Shown piece after piece: positions 7,286 through 15,658 of a stretch of 56,363 nucleotides of DNA (its first letter is position 1; each line of letters begins with the position of its first letter). The DNA lies in IMG/VR virus record IMGVR_UViG_3300047323_000375, positions 1 through 56,363 of that record. One strand, written 5' to 3'. The notes beneath the pieces are model-generated. The model saw only the letters and a list, made by a program, of their open reading frames with translations. It was not told the DNA's origin and made no database searches. Both the position numbers and the translations under genes were made by a program. The stretch is from a virus.

Positions 7286-8098
7286 ATGAAACTACGTCGC
7301 CAACTCAATCGCAACTACGGCACCTCGCGCAAGCGCCCGCCGCGCCCTAGTCCGGCCGCCAATGAGAAGGAATGCCGTGCCGTGATGACGGACGCGCAAC
7401 GCGACGCGCTCGTTAAGCAATCGCTCACGCGCTTCGTGCGCAACAAGAGCGCGCCCGAGGACTTGGAGGACCTTCGCTACAACCTGATCCGCGCGCGCGT
7501 GCTCTCGGGCCTCACGCAACTCGAGGCCGCCGAGAAGTTCGGCTACAAAAACAGCACGCAACTCTCGGAAGTCGAATCCGGCAAGCGTAAGACGCCGAAC
7601 GATTGGAAGTTCCTCAAGCAAGCCGCGCAAACCTATTCCGTCTCGACCGACTGGTTGCTCGGACTCTCGCCGCACCTCGAGCTCGATACGCGCGTGGCAA
7701 CCCAGTACGCGCTGCTGCGCGGCACCGAGCAAATGATGCACGGCCTTGTGGCGCAGATCACGAGCGCCATGATCCGGCACACGAACGAGAGCATTCCGCT
7801 CGCCGAGGAATTCGCCGCTGTCATTGCCGCTGCTGATCGCGTCACAGAGAAGCTCGACGTGCTGCGCGACCGTGGCGAGTTTGATGACCTGATCGGCTCC
7901 AACCCGGTTGTGGCCGCAGTAGAGCACCTCAACGAGCGCATCGACCCGTTTAGGAAAAAGCTCGCAAAGATTCGCGGCGTGGATGCTTACATGACGGAAA
8001 TGCAGAACGGCACGTTCCCGCCGATTGAGCACCTCACCGAGCGCTACGTGCAACGAGACTTTCTGCAAACGCAACGGGACTTTCTCGAGAGCATGTAA
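7286..8098 (+). CDS. XRE-type helix-turn-helix regulator
   Basis: 270 residues. An HTH lies at about 63-128 (LRYNLIRARVLSGLTQLEAA, FGYKNSTQLSEVESGKRKTP, VSTDWLLGLS). The C-terminal half is helical and has no recognised family. The ATG at 7286 has no clear Shine-Dalgarno, while AGAAGGA at 7366-7372 is suitably placed for a GTG at 7382 or ATG at 7385, which would drop a basic, disordered leader and leave the HTH intact. Just before the terminase genes, it is a candidate regulator of the early-to-late switch, by position only. Confidence 0.7.
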   Translation: MKLRRQLNRNYGTSRKRPPRPSPAANEKECRAVMTDAQRDALVKQSLTRFVRNKSAPEDLEDLRYNLIRARVLSGLTQLEAAEKFGYKNSTQLSEVESGKRKTPNDWKFLKQAAQTYSVSTDWLLGLSPHLELDTRVATQYALLRGTEQMMHGLVAQITSAMIRHTNESIPLAEEFAAVIAAADRVTEKLDVLRDRGEFDDLIGSNPVVAAVEHLNERIDPFRKKLAKIRGVDAYMTEMQNGTFPPIEHLTERYVQRDFLQTQRDFLESM

Positions 8099-8110
8099 GG
8101 GCACCACGCA

Positions 8111-9001
8111 ATGACCACGAACAGAAAGGCAATCGAGGCGGCAATCGAAGCCGCCGAGCGCAACGCCTCGCGCAAGATCGGGAAACCAACCGCCGAGGAA
8201 AAGGCACGCAAGGCCGCCGAGCCGCGCGACTGGCCCGAGGGTGACTATCCGACTAAGAAGCCGCGCGCACGCACGAAACCGGCCGCCAAGACGCCCGCGA
8301 AGAAAGCCGCGCCCGCACGCAAGCAACCGGCTAAGAAAACCGCTCAGACGCCCGCAAAATCGCCCGCCAAGGCGGCGCGAGGGAAACCCGCGCCCAAAGG
8401 CAAAGCATCTAGCCGCAAGATAGCCGCTACTCCTACGCCCGCACCTAAGCCGGAACCCAAACCGGAACCCGTTGAAATCATCATGGGCCGCCCGGTGAAG
8501 TACACCGATGAGATCACGCACGCCCTCATCAAGTATTTCGATATCCGGGTGGATCGCGTTGAGAACGTCATGGTGCCGGATAAGGACGGCAAGCTGACCG
8601 AGGAAAAGCAAGTCATCGTCAATGACTTCCCGACCCTCACGCGCTTCGCTCACGAATGGGGCCTCACGCGCCAAACGCTCAAGAACTGGGCCGATGCGCT
8701 CAACGAGGACGGCTCGCGGCGGTATCCAGACTTTTTTTACGCCTACACGCGCGCAAAAGAGGCGCAAGAGTCGCTCATCGTTGAAGGCGGCATGGCGGGC
8801 AAGTACGAATCCCGCTTCGTGGTGTTCGCCTCGAAAAACCTCATCGGCTGGCGCGATCAGGTTGAGCAGACCGTGACGGCGAATGTCACCGCGACGAGCC
8901 GCGAATCACTCGATGCGATCTACGAGGCGGGTATCGAGGAAAGCAACCGGGCGCGCGAGCAGCGCATGGCCGAACGGCGCGAGATGAATGGCGACGAGTA
9001 A
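8111..9001 (+). CDS. terminase small subunit
   Basis: 296 residues, AAGGG eight bases before the ATG. Residues 20-118 are a histone H1-like tail made of K/A/P (TPAKKAAPARKQPAKKTAQ). Residues 122-255 hold the packaging domain: GRPVKYTDEITHALIKYF, then FPTLTRFAHEWGLTRQTLKN with a helix-turn-helix, FFYAYTRAKEAQESLIVEGG and the FASKNLIGWRDQ motif common to phage small terminases. It would recognise the packaging site and recruit the large subunit, whose gene it overlaps by 14 bases. The basic tail is unusually long. Confidence 0.8.
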   Translation: MTTNRKAIEAAIEAAERNASRKIGKPTAEEKARKAAEPRDWPEGDYPTKKPRARTKPAAKTPAKKAAPARKQPAKKTAQTPAKSPAKAARGKPAPKGKASSRKIAATPTPAPKPEPKPEPVEIIMGRPVKYTDEITHALIKYFDIRVDRVENVMVPDKDGKLTEEKQVIVNDFPTLTRFAHEWGLTRQTLKNWADALNEDGSRRYPDFFYAYTRAKEAQESLIVEGGMAGKYESRFVVFASKNLIGWRDQVEQTVTANVTATSRESLDAIYEAGIEESNRAREQRMAERREMNGDE

Positions 9002-10961
9002 GACGGGCGCGCGGCATCTGCCCGACGATCCGCGCTATATCGAATTCGTGCTGCGCTATGCGTTCGATTGCACGCGGTTCGCTATCGAAGTGTGCGGGCT
9101 CAAGGCGCCGACGTGGCAACAGAGGGAGCTATTCGAGTCGGTGAGTGTGCCGGGCTCGCGCACGTCCGTCTCGTCGGGGCACGGCTGTTTCGGGCGCGGA
9201 ACGGGCATCATGCTCGCCGACGGCACGAGCCGGCGCGTAGAGATGATCCGCAAGGGCGACAAGCTGCGCGGTGACGACGGCACCACGCGCACGGTGCAAA
9301 GCCTCGAGCGCGGCATCGAGGCCATGTGGCGCCTCACCTACGAGGACGGCACCGGGCACGACTTCAACGAGTCGCACATTCTCTGTCTGATCGACCGCGC
9401 GGGCATCGCGCATAAGGTGCCGCTCGCGGACTATCTCGCGTGGAGCGAGGACGAGCGCGCGGCGTGGACGGCATACCGGCGCGACGCCGGCGGCGCGTTC
9501 ACGCGGCTCGATATCGTTGAGGTTGAGCCGCTCGGCGAGGATCGTTACTACGGCTTTACGCTCGATGGCAACGGCCTGTTTTGCCTCGCTGATGGCACGG
9601 TCACGAGCAACACCGGCAAAACGTCGGGCTTCGCGATTATCGCCCTGTGGCATTTGCTCTGTTACTACCTCTCGAATACCTTTCTCACCGGCCCGAAAAT
9701 CCGAACGGTGCATGACGGTGTATGGAAAGAATTCGCCGACTTGTCCGCGAAAATCGAGACGGGCGCGCAATCATGGGTGCGTGACTATTTCACCATCGAG
9801 AGCGAGCGCGTATTTGTCAAAGGCTACAAGCTCAACTGGTATGTAGCGCCGAAATCCGCGCCGCGCGGGGCCCCGGAAAACCTCGCCGGTACGCACCGGG
9901 ACTGGCTTCTGTGGCTCGCCGATGAGGCGTCCGGTATCCCTGATGCGAACTTTAAGACCATCTCGGGCTCGCTCACCGATAAGCGCAACCGCATGGCGCT
10001 CGCATCACAGCCAACGCGCTCGAGCGGCTTTTTCTATGACACGCACCATTTGCTCTCGTGGGCTAAGGGCGGCGTGTGGAATAACCTCGTATTCAACTCT
10101 GAGCTATCGCCAATCGTCTCGCACGAGTTTTTGGCGGAAAAGAAAGAGGAATACACCGAAGAAGAATATTCGATCAAAGTCCTCGGGCAATTCCCTGAGA
10201 ACTCATCGAAATACCTGCTCGGGCGCGGCGCCATTGAGGCGACACTCGGGCGCAACGTCCTACTGCCTAACACCCCTTGGGGTTGGATATTGCCGCTAGA
10301 CGTGTCGGGCGGCGGTTGGCGCGATTACTCGGTTCTGCCCGCGCTCAAGGTGCAAGGTATCGGCGAATTCGGGCCCGACGCGCGCCGCGCGCAACTCGTG
10401 CAGGTGCCGCTATGGGACAACAAAACCGACCCGACGGACTTGCACGGCATTTTGATGAAAGAGGCGCTCGAGCGCGGCAACGCGCACGCCATGATCGACG
10501 CCGGCGGCATGGGCCTGATGGTTTGCCGCTCGCTGGACCGCAACGGTTTCAGCGCATACACCAAGGTTCTGTGGGGAAAACAGAACTTCAAGAAAGAGTT
10601 TAAGGACCGGTATCTGAATCAACGTGCGCAGGCCACTTGCGGGCTCTCGCGCGCGGTGCAAGAGGGCCGCTTTGGCGTCGATCCGGGTATCAGCAAGAAG
10701 TTCGTCAACGCGATGATCGAGCAGGGCTCGCGCATTCCGTATCACTACGACGAGCAAGCCCGGCGAGTGATTATGAAGAAAGAGGATATGAAGAAAGAGG
10801 GCATTCCGTCACCGGACATTTGGGACGCGCTCTCATTCGCTTTTCTCGAGGATGCTCACTTCTCGATTGCCGATGAGGAAAACGAGGCATCGAAGGCCGA
10901 CGACATAGAGCAAGCTAGGGCCGAACTTATGGCCGCACTCGGCGAGCATCAACACGCTTAG
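8988..10961 (+). CDS. terminase large subunit precursor with in-frame intein
   Basis: 657 residues as encoded, 515 after removing the intein at residues 67-208. Once spliced, the P-loop reads SSGHGTGKTSGFA. Walker B is LLWLADEASGIPD, and the C-terminal RNase H-like nuclease shows acidic residues in LPLDVSGGGWRD, AMIDAGGMGLMV and SPDIWDALSFAF. This is the ATP-driven motor and headful/site nuclease that packages DNA into the prohead together with the upstream small subunit. Without splicing the ATPase loop is broken, so packaging should depend on intein excision. The stop TAG is the start of a TAGGAAAAC motif. Confidence 0.9.
   Translation: MATSKTGARHLPDDPRYIEFVLRYAFDCTRFAIEVCGLKAPTWQQRELFESVSVPGSRTSVSSGHGCFGRGTGIMLADGTSRRVEMIRKGDKLRGDDGTTRTVQSLERGIEAMWRLTYEDGTGHDFNESHILCLIDRAGIAHKVPLADYLAWSEDERAAWTAYRRDAGGAFTRLDIVEVEPLGEDRYYGFTLDGNGLFCLADGTVTSNTGKTSGFAIIALWHLLCYYLSNTFLTGPKIRTVHDGVWKEFADLSAKIETGAQSWVRDYFTIESERVFVKGYKLNWYVAPKSAPRGAPENLAGTHRDWLLWLADEASGIPDANFKTISGSLTDKRNRMALASQPTRSSGFFYDTHHLLSWAKGGVWNNLVFNSELSPIVSHEFLAEKKEEYTEEEYSIKVLGQFPENSSKYLLGRGAIEATLGRNVLLPNTPWGWILPLDVSGGGWRDYSVLPALKVQGIGEFGPDARRAQLVQVPLWDNKTDPTDLHGILMKEALERGNAHAMIDAGGMGLMVCRSLDRNGFSAYTKVLWGKQNFKKEFKDRYLNQRAQATCGLSRAVQEGRFGVDPGISKKFVNAMIEQGSRIPYHYDEQARRVIMKKEDMKKEGIPSPDIWDALSFAFLEDAHFSIADEENEASKADDIEQARAELMAALGEHQHA
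9186..9611 (+). other. mini-intein inside the terminase Walker A motif
   Basis: 142 residues inserted between Gly and Thr of the P-loop (SGHG/TGKT). Block A begins at the junction Cys (CFGRGTGIMLADGTSRRVEM). Block B is DFNESHILCLI with its conserved His. Blocks F/G are RYYGFTLDGNGLFCLADG followed by TVTSN, with Thr as the +1 extein nucleophile. There is no LAGLIDADG or HNH endonuclease, so it is a minimal splicing element. The residue before the terminal Asn is Ser rather than the usual His, which in other inteins slows or alters Asn cyclisation. Boundaries are set by restoring a perfect Walker A. Confidence 0.9.
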
Positions 10962-10969
10962 GAAAACGC

Positions 10970-11356
10970 ATGACTAACCACGATCAAACCAATTTCATAA
11001 TCAGTCGCACCGATGCAAAGGCACAAGGCAAGCCGACGTTTTACACCGGCGAGCCATGCAAGGCCGGGCACGTCACGTTGCGCGCAACAAGCAACGGCAT
11101 GTGTGTGGAGTGCAAGCGCCTCTACATGAAGGATTACGACGCGCGGCGCCGCGAGAAGAACCCGCAAGCATTCCGCGCGAGCGTCAACGCATCGGTGAAA
11201 CGGCACTACCAACGCAACAAGGCCGCGATTCTCGACAAGAAACGCGCGTACTACCAAAAGAACGCGGACGCGATACGCGAACGCACCAAGGCGCGGCGGG
11301 CCGCAGCAAAGGCCGCCGCAGAACGCGAAACCCCATGCAACGGGACCAACGAATGA
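10970..11356 (+). CDS. zinc-binding HNH-like accessory protein
   Basis: 128 residues; its Shine-Dalgarno (AGGAAAA) is the TAGGAAAAC copy that also supplies the terminase stop. The N-terminal 45 residues follow the phage pattern SRTDAKAQGKPTFYTGEPCK, AGHVTLRATSNGMCVECKRL, with Cys/His ligands typical of small HNH/endonuclease VII-type domains found beside terminases. Residues 46-115 are a long basic helix. Catalytic residues are not complete, so nuclease activity is uncertain. Confidence 0.6.
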   Translation: MTNHDQTNFIISRTDAKAQGKPTFYTGEPCKAGHVTLRATSNGMCVECKRLYMKDYDARRREKNPQAFRASVNASVKRHYQRNKAAILDKKRAYYQKNADAIRERTKARRAAAKAAAERETPCNGTNE

Positions 11357-11691
11357 AGCTCATCCACGCACTACTGGCCGCCGCGAAAGCCGCGTTCGGC
11401 ATCTCCGGTAACGCACCGGCCGCGCTCGCGGTGACGGCCGCCGATGCGGCGCTCACCGTCGGCGAGCAACTTCTCGCGCAGGCTAAGAAAACGGCCGTCT
11501 CGCCCGATCAAACCGTGTTCGTCTCGACGCCCGCCGATTGGCCGGTGTGGCAACACAACGATATGGTTGAGGACTTGCGCCAGTCTATGAACGTCGCAAA
11601 CGACCGAGGCGACGCCTGCCCGCGAATCATCGTGCTGCCGAAGGGCGTTCACCACTGGGTTGGTGAGGATAACGGCCGGGTGCAAGCATGA
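11353..11691 (+). CDS. hypothetical phage protein
   Basis: 112 residues, ATGA-coupled to the preceding gene. The N-terminal 45 residues are Ala-rich and amphipathic (LIHALLAAAKAAFGISGNAP). The rest is a small alpha/beta region (QTVFVSTPADWPVWQHNDMV, then PRIIVLPKGVHHW). It does not look like a membrane protein. Not recognised. Confidence 0.55.
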   Translation: MKLIHALLAAAKAAFGISGNAPAALAVTAADAALTVGEQLLAQAKKTAVSPDQTVFVSTPADWPVWQHNDMVEDLRQSMNVANDRGDACPRIIVLPKGVHHWVGEDNGRVQA

Positions 11692-11966
11692 GCACGACCA
11701 CGCCCGTTACGCGCGCCAAGGCGCAACCGTCCGACAAGCTCGGTCAACTGTTCGTGAAAGCCGGCATTGCGCGCGGCATCGAAACGACCGTTGTGCTCGG
11801 GCCTGACGCCGATCCGCTCGAGGTGATCGAGGCCATTGCGGCCGATGCGTTCCCGCACGAAAAGACGCCCGAGCGCGCCGCCGTGCTCGCTGCAATCCGT
11901 ACTGCGTGCGCCAAGACGCGCGCGCTCGCAATCACCGCTCAACCGACGGAACAGGCCGCCCAATGA
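11688..11966 (+). CDS. hypothetical phage protein
   Basis: 92 residues, ATGA-coupled on both sides. The sequence is mostly helical (SDKLGQLFVKAGIARGIETT, PLEVIEAIAADAFPHEKTPE) without Cys or other motif. Not recognised; its tight coupling suggests it is made in step with its neighbours. Confidence 0.55.
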   Translation: MSTTTPVTRAKAQPSDKLGQLFVKAGIARGIETTVVLGPDADPLEVIEAIAADAFPHEKTPERAAVLAAIRTACAKTRALAITAQPTEQAAQ

Positions 11967-12718
11967 AAATCCTGCACCTCACCGCGCTCGATGGTTCCGA
12001 GTGGCTTATCCCGCTCTCGCTCGTTCTCGACTCGCGCCGCGCGTATTACGGGCGCGACCTCAAAGCGAGTGACGGCATGCTCACCGACTGGGCGCAAAAC
12101 AACATGGACTGGTCGGACGTGAAAGAGCAGGCCGTGATGGTCAAGGCGATGGACCCCGAGGATATGGCCGATTCGTGGGTGAACGGCAAGATGCGCGTGA
12201 TCGAGCGCAACGATGTGCCGCGCGCCGACGCGCCCGCGATGGTGGAGAACTACGAGTGCCGCCGGTGCGGCAAGCACTATTCGACCGATCAGGCGCCGCT
12301 CAAATGCGACCGTGGGCCGTGCCCGATGGATCGCGTGGGCGTCACCTTTACGGCGGCGCTTGCCGAGGTATCGCTCGCGGATCAGCACGCACCATCGGCC
12401 GCGATGCTCGGTTTGATGGACACCGCGCTCGAGGCGCAACCCTCGCCGGCGATGCTCGCGGGCAACGAGGCGGCGCGCACCGAGCAACTCGCCGGCGTGA
12501 CGCTCACGCAGCAACAGGTTGATGCGCTCGCGCTCACGGTAAAGATCGGCGAGGTGATGACGCAGAAAGACTACATCGACCTGTTCTATTCGCTGCGCGA
12601 GAACGCCGCAACGATTCTCGCTGGCGTGGAGCCGGGCGACCATTCGGACGCGATTCTCGCCGCGTTTGGCGAGCGGGCGGCGCGCGTGGCGATCTACAAG
12701 GCGGCGGGCATTCAATGA
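11963..12718 (+). CDS. zinc-ribbon hypothetical protein
   Basis: 251 residues, ATGA-coupled. Residues 1-85 are an alpha/beta domain starting KILHLTALDGSEWLIPLSLV. Residues 93-115 form a zinc ribbon (YECRRCGKHYSTDQAPLKCD, then RGPCPMD). The C-terminal 130 residues are helical, Ala/Glu-rich. It may be a nucleic-acid or protein adaptor. No family recognised. Confidence 0.55.
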   Translation: MKILHLTALDGSEWLIPLSLVLDSRRAYYGRDLKASDGMLTDWAQNNMDWSDVKEQAVMVKAMDPEDMADSWVNGKMRVIERNDVPRADAPAMVENYECRRCGKHYSTDQAPLKCDRGPCPMDRVGVTFTAALAEVSLADQHAPSAAMLGLMDTALEAQPSPAMLAGNEAARTEQLAGVTLTQQQVDALALTVKIGEVMTQKDYIDLFYSLRENAATILAGVEPGDHSDAILAAFGERAARVAIYKAAGIQ

Positions 12719-12837
12719 TCCTGCTCTTTCAGTGCTACATCGCGTGGGGCGTGTTCGCGCGTGCCTGCATGAGCCCGTTTGCCGGGACGAAACGACCGAA
12801 ACTCGAAACGAAACCCGCCGAAGGTGAGACGGAATGA
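12715..12837 (+). CDS. 40-residue membrane-leaning mini-protein
   Basis: Coupled on both sides by four-base ATGA overlaps (12715-12718 and 12834-12837), which strongly supports translation despite the length. The sequence starts with a short hydrophobic helix (ILLFQCYIAWGVFARAC, residues 2-18) and ends in a charged tail (TKRPKLETKPAEGETE). It could be a single-pass inner-membrane peptide. Function unknown. Confidence 0.6.
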   Translation: MILLFQCYIAWGVFARACMSPFAGTKRPKLETKPAEGETE

Positions 12838-13136
12838 GCGAGCGACTGATTACAGCGAATGACGCGGAAAACCTCGCGAGCCTGTATGCCGAAGATGAGC
12901 GACTCGCCAAGAAAGAACGGGAACTCACGAATCTAATCTCGAAATACGACGAGGCACTCGACGCGGTAATTGAACAGCGCGCCGAGAGCGGGGCTCAGAT
13001 TAGGCACCTCCTGTGCTCGCTGGGGCTGTCCACGCGCGACGACGCCGCGCGGCTCGATTCCTTGCTGCGCCTGCTGTCCGTGCGTCAAACCGTGCAAAGC
13101 CCGCCAGTCGATCCGAGTGAGGCAATCAGCGAATGA
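12834..13136 (+). CDS. coiled-coil protein, first of a tandem pair
   Basis: 100 residues, ATGA-coupled. Residues 10-60 form a coiled coil (NLASLYAEDERLAKKERELT, then EALDAVIEQRAES). The following gene has the same arrangement (RLARLYREDENLDESERRLA, then ELDAVEKRRNEV), so the two are diverged tandem duplicates. Not recognised outside this pair. Confidence 0.55.
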   Translation: MSERLITANDAENLASLYAEDERLAKKERELTNLISKYDEALDAVIEQRAESGAQIRHLLCSLGLSTRDDAARLDSLLRLLSVRQTVQSPPVDPSEAISE

Positions 13137-13480
13137 GCGGACACCCTGACAAAGAGGCCGTCGCACGGCTCGCGCGGCTATATCGCGAGGACGAAAACCT
13201 CGATGAGAGCGAGCGCCGACTCGCCGCCGAGCTAGACCGCGTAGGGAATGAACTGGACGCAGTAGAGAAGCGCCGCAACGAGGTGCAACGCGAGATATCC
13301 GCCCTGATGGACGGCATGGACTTGCGGCCGGGTAACGCCGGCTATGAGTCGCGCCGCGATGCGTTCATTCGACTGCTCGCGCGCATGGTTCCGCCGGGCG
13401 TGATCCGCGATGTGCTCGAGCCCGCGCCGCCGTCCAAGCCGCTGCATCCATTCCCGAGTATCGACAACATCAACGGGTGA
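13133..13480 (+). CDS. coiled-coil protein, second of a tandem pair
   Basis: 115 residues, ATGA-coupled to its paralogue at 12834. A coiled coil spans about 8-62, and a proline-rich tail (EPAPPSKPLHPFPSIDN) is absent from the first copy. The two products could form a heteromeric coiled coil; that is inference. Confidence 0.55.
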   Translation: MSGHPDKEAVARLARLYREDENLDESERRLAAELDRVGNELDAVEKRRNEVQREISALMDGMDLRPGNAGYESRRDAFIRLLARMVPPGVIRDVLEPAPPSKPLHPFPSIDNING

Positions 13481-13484
13481 CACC

Positions 13485-14534
13485 ATGACCCATTACGACC
13501 AACGCGAAGATTTGTACGCCGCGCAGCAAGCGCAAGCCAAGCGCGCCGCCCGCGACGAATTGCCGGGCAACGCAACCGATACGCTGAACGCGCTCGTGAG
13601 GTGCGGCCCGCTCGCAAGCGGCCATATCCCGAGCAAGGCCGGGCTCAACTACCTGCTCGAGCGCAAGCTCGCGGTGCAAATGCGAAGCGGCGGCGGCGCT
13701 GAACAGTCCTACATGGTCACGACCGCCGGCCGCCTGTTGCACGAGGCGCGGCGCAACGTGCTCACCGGTGACGTGCGCGAGGTGCTCGTGCCGCCGCCGG
13801 CCGCCGGCCCGAGTGGCCCGCGAGGTGACGACATACCGGCAATCGCCGCGCTGCTCGAGGGCATTCCAGAGGCGTTGCGCGATCACGAGGACGTTTTGCG
13901 CTGCGTGACGCTCACGGTGCAAGCCGAGAATTTCCGGCCCGCCGAGCGCTTTCCGGGCGAACTGCCGCACCTTCGCAACAAAGTTCGCGACCTGCTCGCG
14001 CTGCACGCACGCGAGAACGAGGAACCCGCGCGCACGCCGCCGCTCGTTGATCCGGGCCCGGCGCACGCCGCGCAAGTTCACGGCGATCAATCCGACTACG
14101 CGCGCCACGTCGCAAACGGCGGGCACACGTTCTCGCTGCCTGAGCCCTCGCACGCGCATGGCGTCGATCCGAACGGCGGGCATTCGTTCGCCATTCGTGA
14201 GCCGGCGCCTCACGCGCACGGCTTTACCGTCGATCCGAATGGCGGGCACTCGATGAGCATTTCGCCGCCCGGCGAATCGCACGGCATCGCGCCGTTCGCG
14301 CTCACCGGCGAATTCCGCCAATCCGGCCGCGTGCTCGAGCATGGCGTGACACTGCGCGCACGCATCTACGCGGACGGCGCAATGGTGATCGACAACCCCG
14401 AGCGCCCGCTCGTGGTGTATCCGGCCGCGCACGTCGGCGCGCACGCGCTCGAGCCACTCACGATCACGCTGCAACCCGATCAATGCGACGAGGTGCTCTC
14501 GCGCATCGAACAATGGACGAAAGGAGACAACTGA
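13485..14534 (+). CDS. multidomain protein with His-rich DPNGGH repeats
   Basis: 349 residues. Residues 20-85 look like a small winged helix (DTLNALVRCGPLASGHIPSK, LLERKLAVQMRSGGGAEQSY). Residues about 210-270 carry three imperfect His-rich repeats with cores NGGHTFSLPEPSHAHG, VDPNGGHSFAIREPAPHAHG and VDPNGGHSMSISPPGESHG. Residues 280-345 are a beta-rich domain. The repeats could coordinate metal or form an extended linker. Not recognised as a whole. Confidence 0.5.
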   Translation: MTHYDQREDLYAAQQAQAKRAARDELPGNATDTLNALVRCGPLASGHIPSKAGLNYLLERKLAVQMRSGGGAEQSYMVTTAGRLLHEARRNVLTGDVREVLVPPPAAGPSGPRGDDIPAIAALLEGIPEALRDHEDVLRCVTLTVQAENFRPAERFPGELPHLRNKVRDLLALHARENEEPARTPPLVDPGPAHAAQVHGDQSDYARHVANGGHTFSLPEPSHAHGVDPNGGHSFAIREPAPHAHGFTVDPNGGHSMSISPPGESHGIAPFALTGEFRQSGRVLEHGVTLRARIYADGAMVIDNPERPLVVYPAAHVGAHALEPLTITLQPDQCDEVLSRIEQWTKGDN

Positions 14535-15082
14535 TGCGATTCCTGAAACTCATCTTGCGCGCGGCGTTCACCGCGCATTTCATCGCGTTCCTGTTTTTGG
14601 CCTCGCTCGCGTATAACGTGCTCGGGCTCGTCGGCAAGGCGCCCACGCCAAGCGTTCGAACGCTCGAGGACGCGCTCGTGATGATCGCGCTATTTGGCGT
14701 ACTCGTCGCGCTCGGTTGGCTCGCGGGCAACGAGGCGAGGGGCGCGAATGTGCGGCGCCTGACGCGCGAGCGCGACCATGCACTCGCGCACGGCGCCTAT
14801 CTGCGCGGGCTCAATGCGGAAATGATCGATGACGTGATGGCGGCGGCGAGCGCCGGCATTAAAGTGAAGTCTCTGCGCTATACGTTCGCCTCGCGCGATG
14901 CACAAGCGGAATACCTCGAGGACAACCCGCTCGAGCGCCCGCTCAGTTGGTATGCAAAGCGGCACGATGCGAAAGAGGGTGAAGCCAATGAGCAACTCAC
15001 GCCAGAAGCCAAGGCCGCGCTGTTTGAGGCGGCCGGGCTAAGGCGCGAGGCGCGCGAGTTCGACTACGGCGGCCGGCTGTAA
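14534..15082 (+). CDS. two-helix membrane protein
   Basis: 182 residues; its ATG overlaps the previous TGA. Two transmembrane segments are visible (about 7-33, LRAAFTAHFIAFLFLASLAY; and 46-68, DALVMIALFGVLVALGWLAG), followed by a 110-residue cytoplasmic-looking charged domain. Holins are smaller and lack such a domain, so a lysis role is only one possibility. Not recognised. Confidence 0.55.
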   Translation: MRFLKLILRAAFTAHFIAFLFLASLAYNVLGLVGKAPTPSVRTLEDALVMIALFGVLVALGWLAGNEARGANVRRLTRERDHALAHGAYLRGLNAEMIDDVMAAASAGIKVKSLRYTFASRDAQAEYLEDNPLERPLSWYAKRHDAKEGEANEQLTPEAKAALFEAAGLRREAREFDYGGRL

Positions 15083-15270
15083 TGACCGTCTCCTACTACG
15101 TGGAAGAAGTCACGCCGGTTGACTGCGAGCCGGATATTTTGCATCCGCTAGGCGAATACGATTCGCTCGATGACGCTATCGAGCGGGCGCGCGCCTACGT
15201 GCCGAAGCCGCGCCGCGCCTGCTTTGAAGAAACGTATGCGCGCATCACTGTGCAACGGTGGCAAGCATGA
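15082..15270 (+). CDS. small hypothetical protein
   Basis: 62 residues; its ATG overlaps the preceding stop (TAATG). A compact alpha/beta sequence (TVSYYVEEVTPVDCEPDILH, then YDSLDDAIERARAYVPKPRR) resembles the small phage/plasmid proteins that have a strand-helix-strand layout. Function unknown. Confidence 0.55.
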   Translation: MTVSYYVEEVTPVDCEPDILHPLGEYDSLDDAIERARAYVPKPRRACFEETYARITVQRWQA

Positions 15271-15623
15271 GCGGCGCTCGCACCGGCCTCGTGATCCTCG
15301 TGAGCGGGTGCGCGGCCGTCTCGCGCGCGCTCGCCCTCACGCTGGCGTCAAAAACGCCCGGCGTGGTCATCGTGGATCACGTAGAGGGTGAGCCCTTGCG
15401 CGATGTGGAGCCGCCGGCGCTAGACCTCGGTGCGCTCGAACGCGGGCCGCTTCGCTTCGAACGCACGAAGCCTATCCCGGCCGAAGCGTTCAAGGTGTAC
15501 GCCGAGCGCGCCGATGACCGCCGGAACGATCCGCAACGGGACGTGGCAATGCTTCGCCGGGAGATGCTCGCGCGCGAGCGCAGCAACCGGCACATGCTCA
15601 AGAAAGGGCGCGGCCGGCGTTGA
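15267..15623 (+). CDS. hypothetical protein, last gene of the plus-strand early block
   Basis: 118 residues, ATGA-coupled. The N-terminal 35 residues have a Rossmann-like hydrophobic strand and Ser/Gly turn (TGLVILVSGCAAVSRALALT), but there is no P-loop. The C-terminal half is basic and charged. The gene ends five bases before a perfect terminator hairpin. Confidence 0.5.
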   Translation: MSGARTGLVILVSGCAAVSRALALTLASKTPGVVIVDHVEGEPLRDVEPPALDLGALERGPLRFERTKPIPAEAFKVYAERADDRRNDPQRDVAMLRREMLARERSNRHMLKKGRGRR

Positions 15624-15627
15624 AACG

Positions 15628-15657
15628 AAAAGGGCACGATATGATTCGTGCCCTTTT
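15628..15657. terminator. bidirectional intrinsic terminator
   Basis: A perfect 12-bp stem (AAAAGGGCACGA, 15628-15639; TCGTGCCCTTTT, 15646-15657) with a 6-base loop and A/T tracts on both sides. It separates the plus-strand early block from the convergent minus-strand gene at 15659-16198 and can serve both. Confidence 0.9.
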
Positions 15658-15658
15658 G

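Noticed and set aside
7292-8767. 491-codon minus-strand open frame
   Set aside because: Antisense of the HTH regulator and small terminase; no ribosome site and shadow composition.
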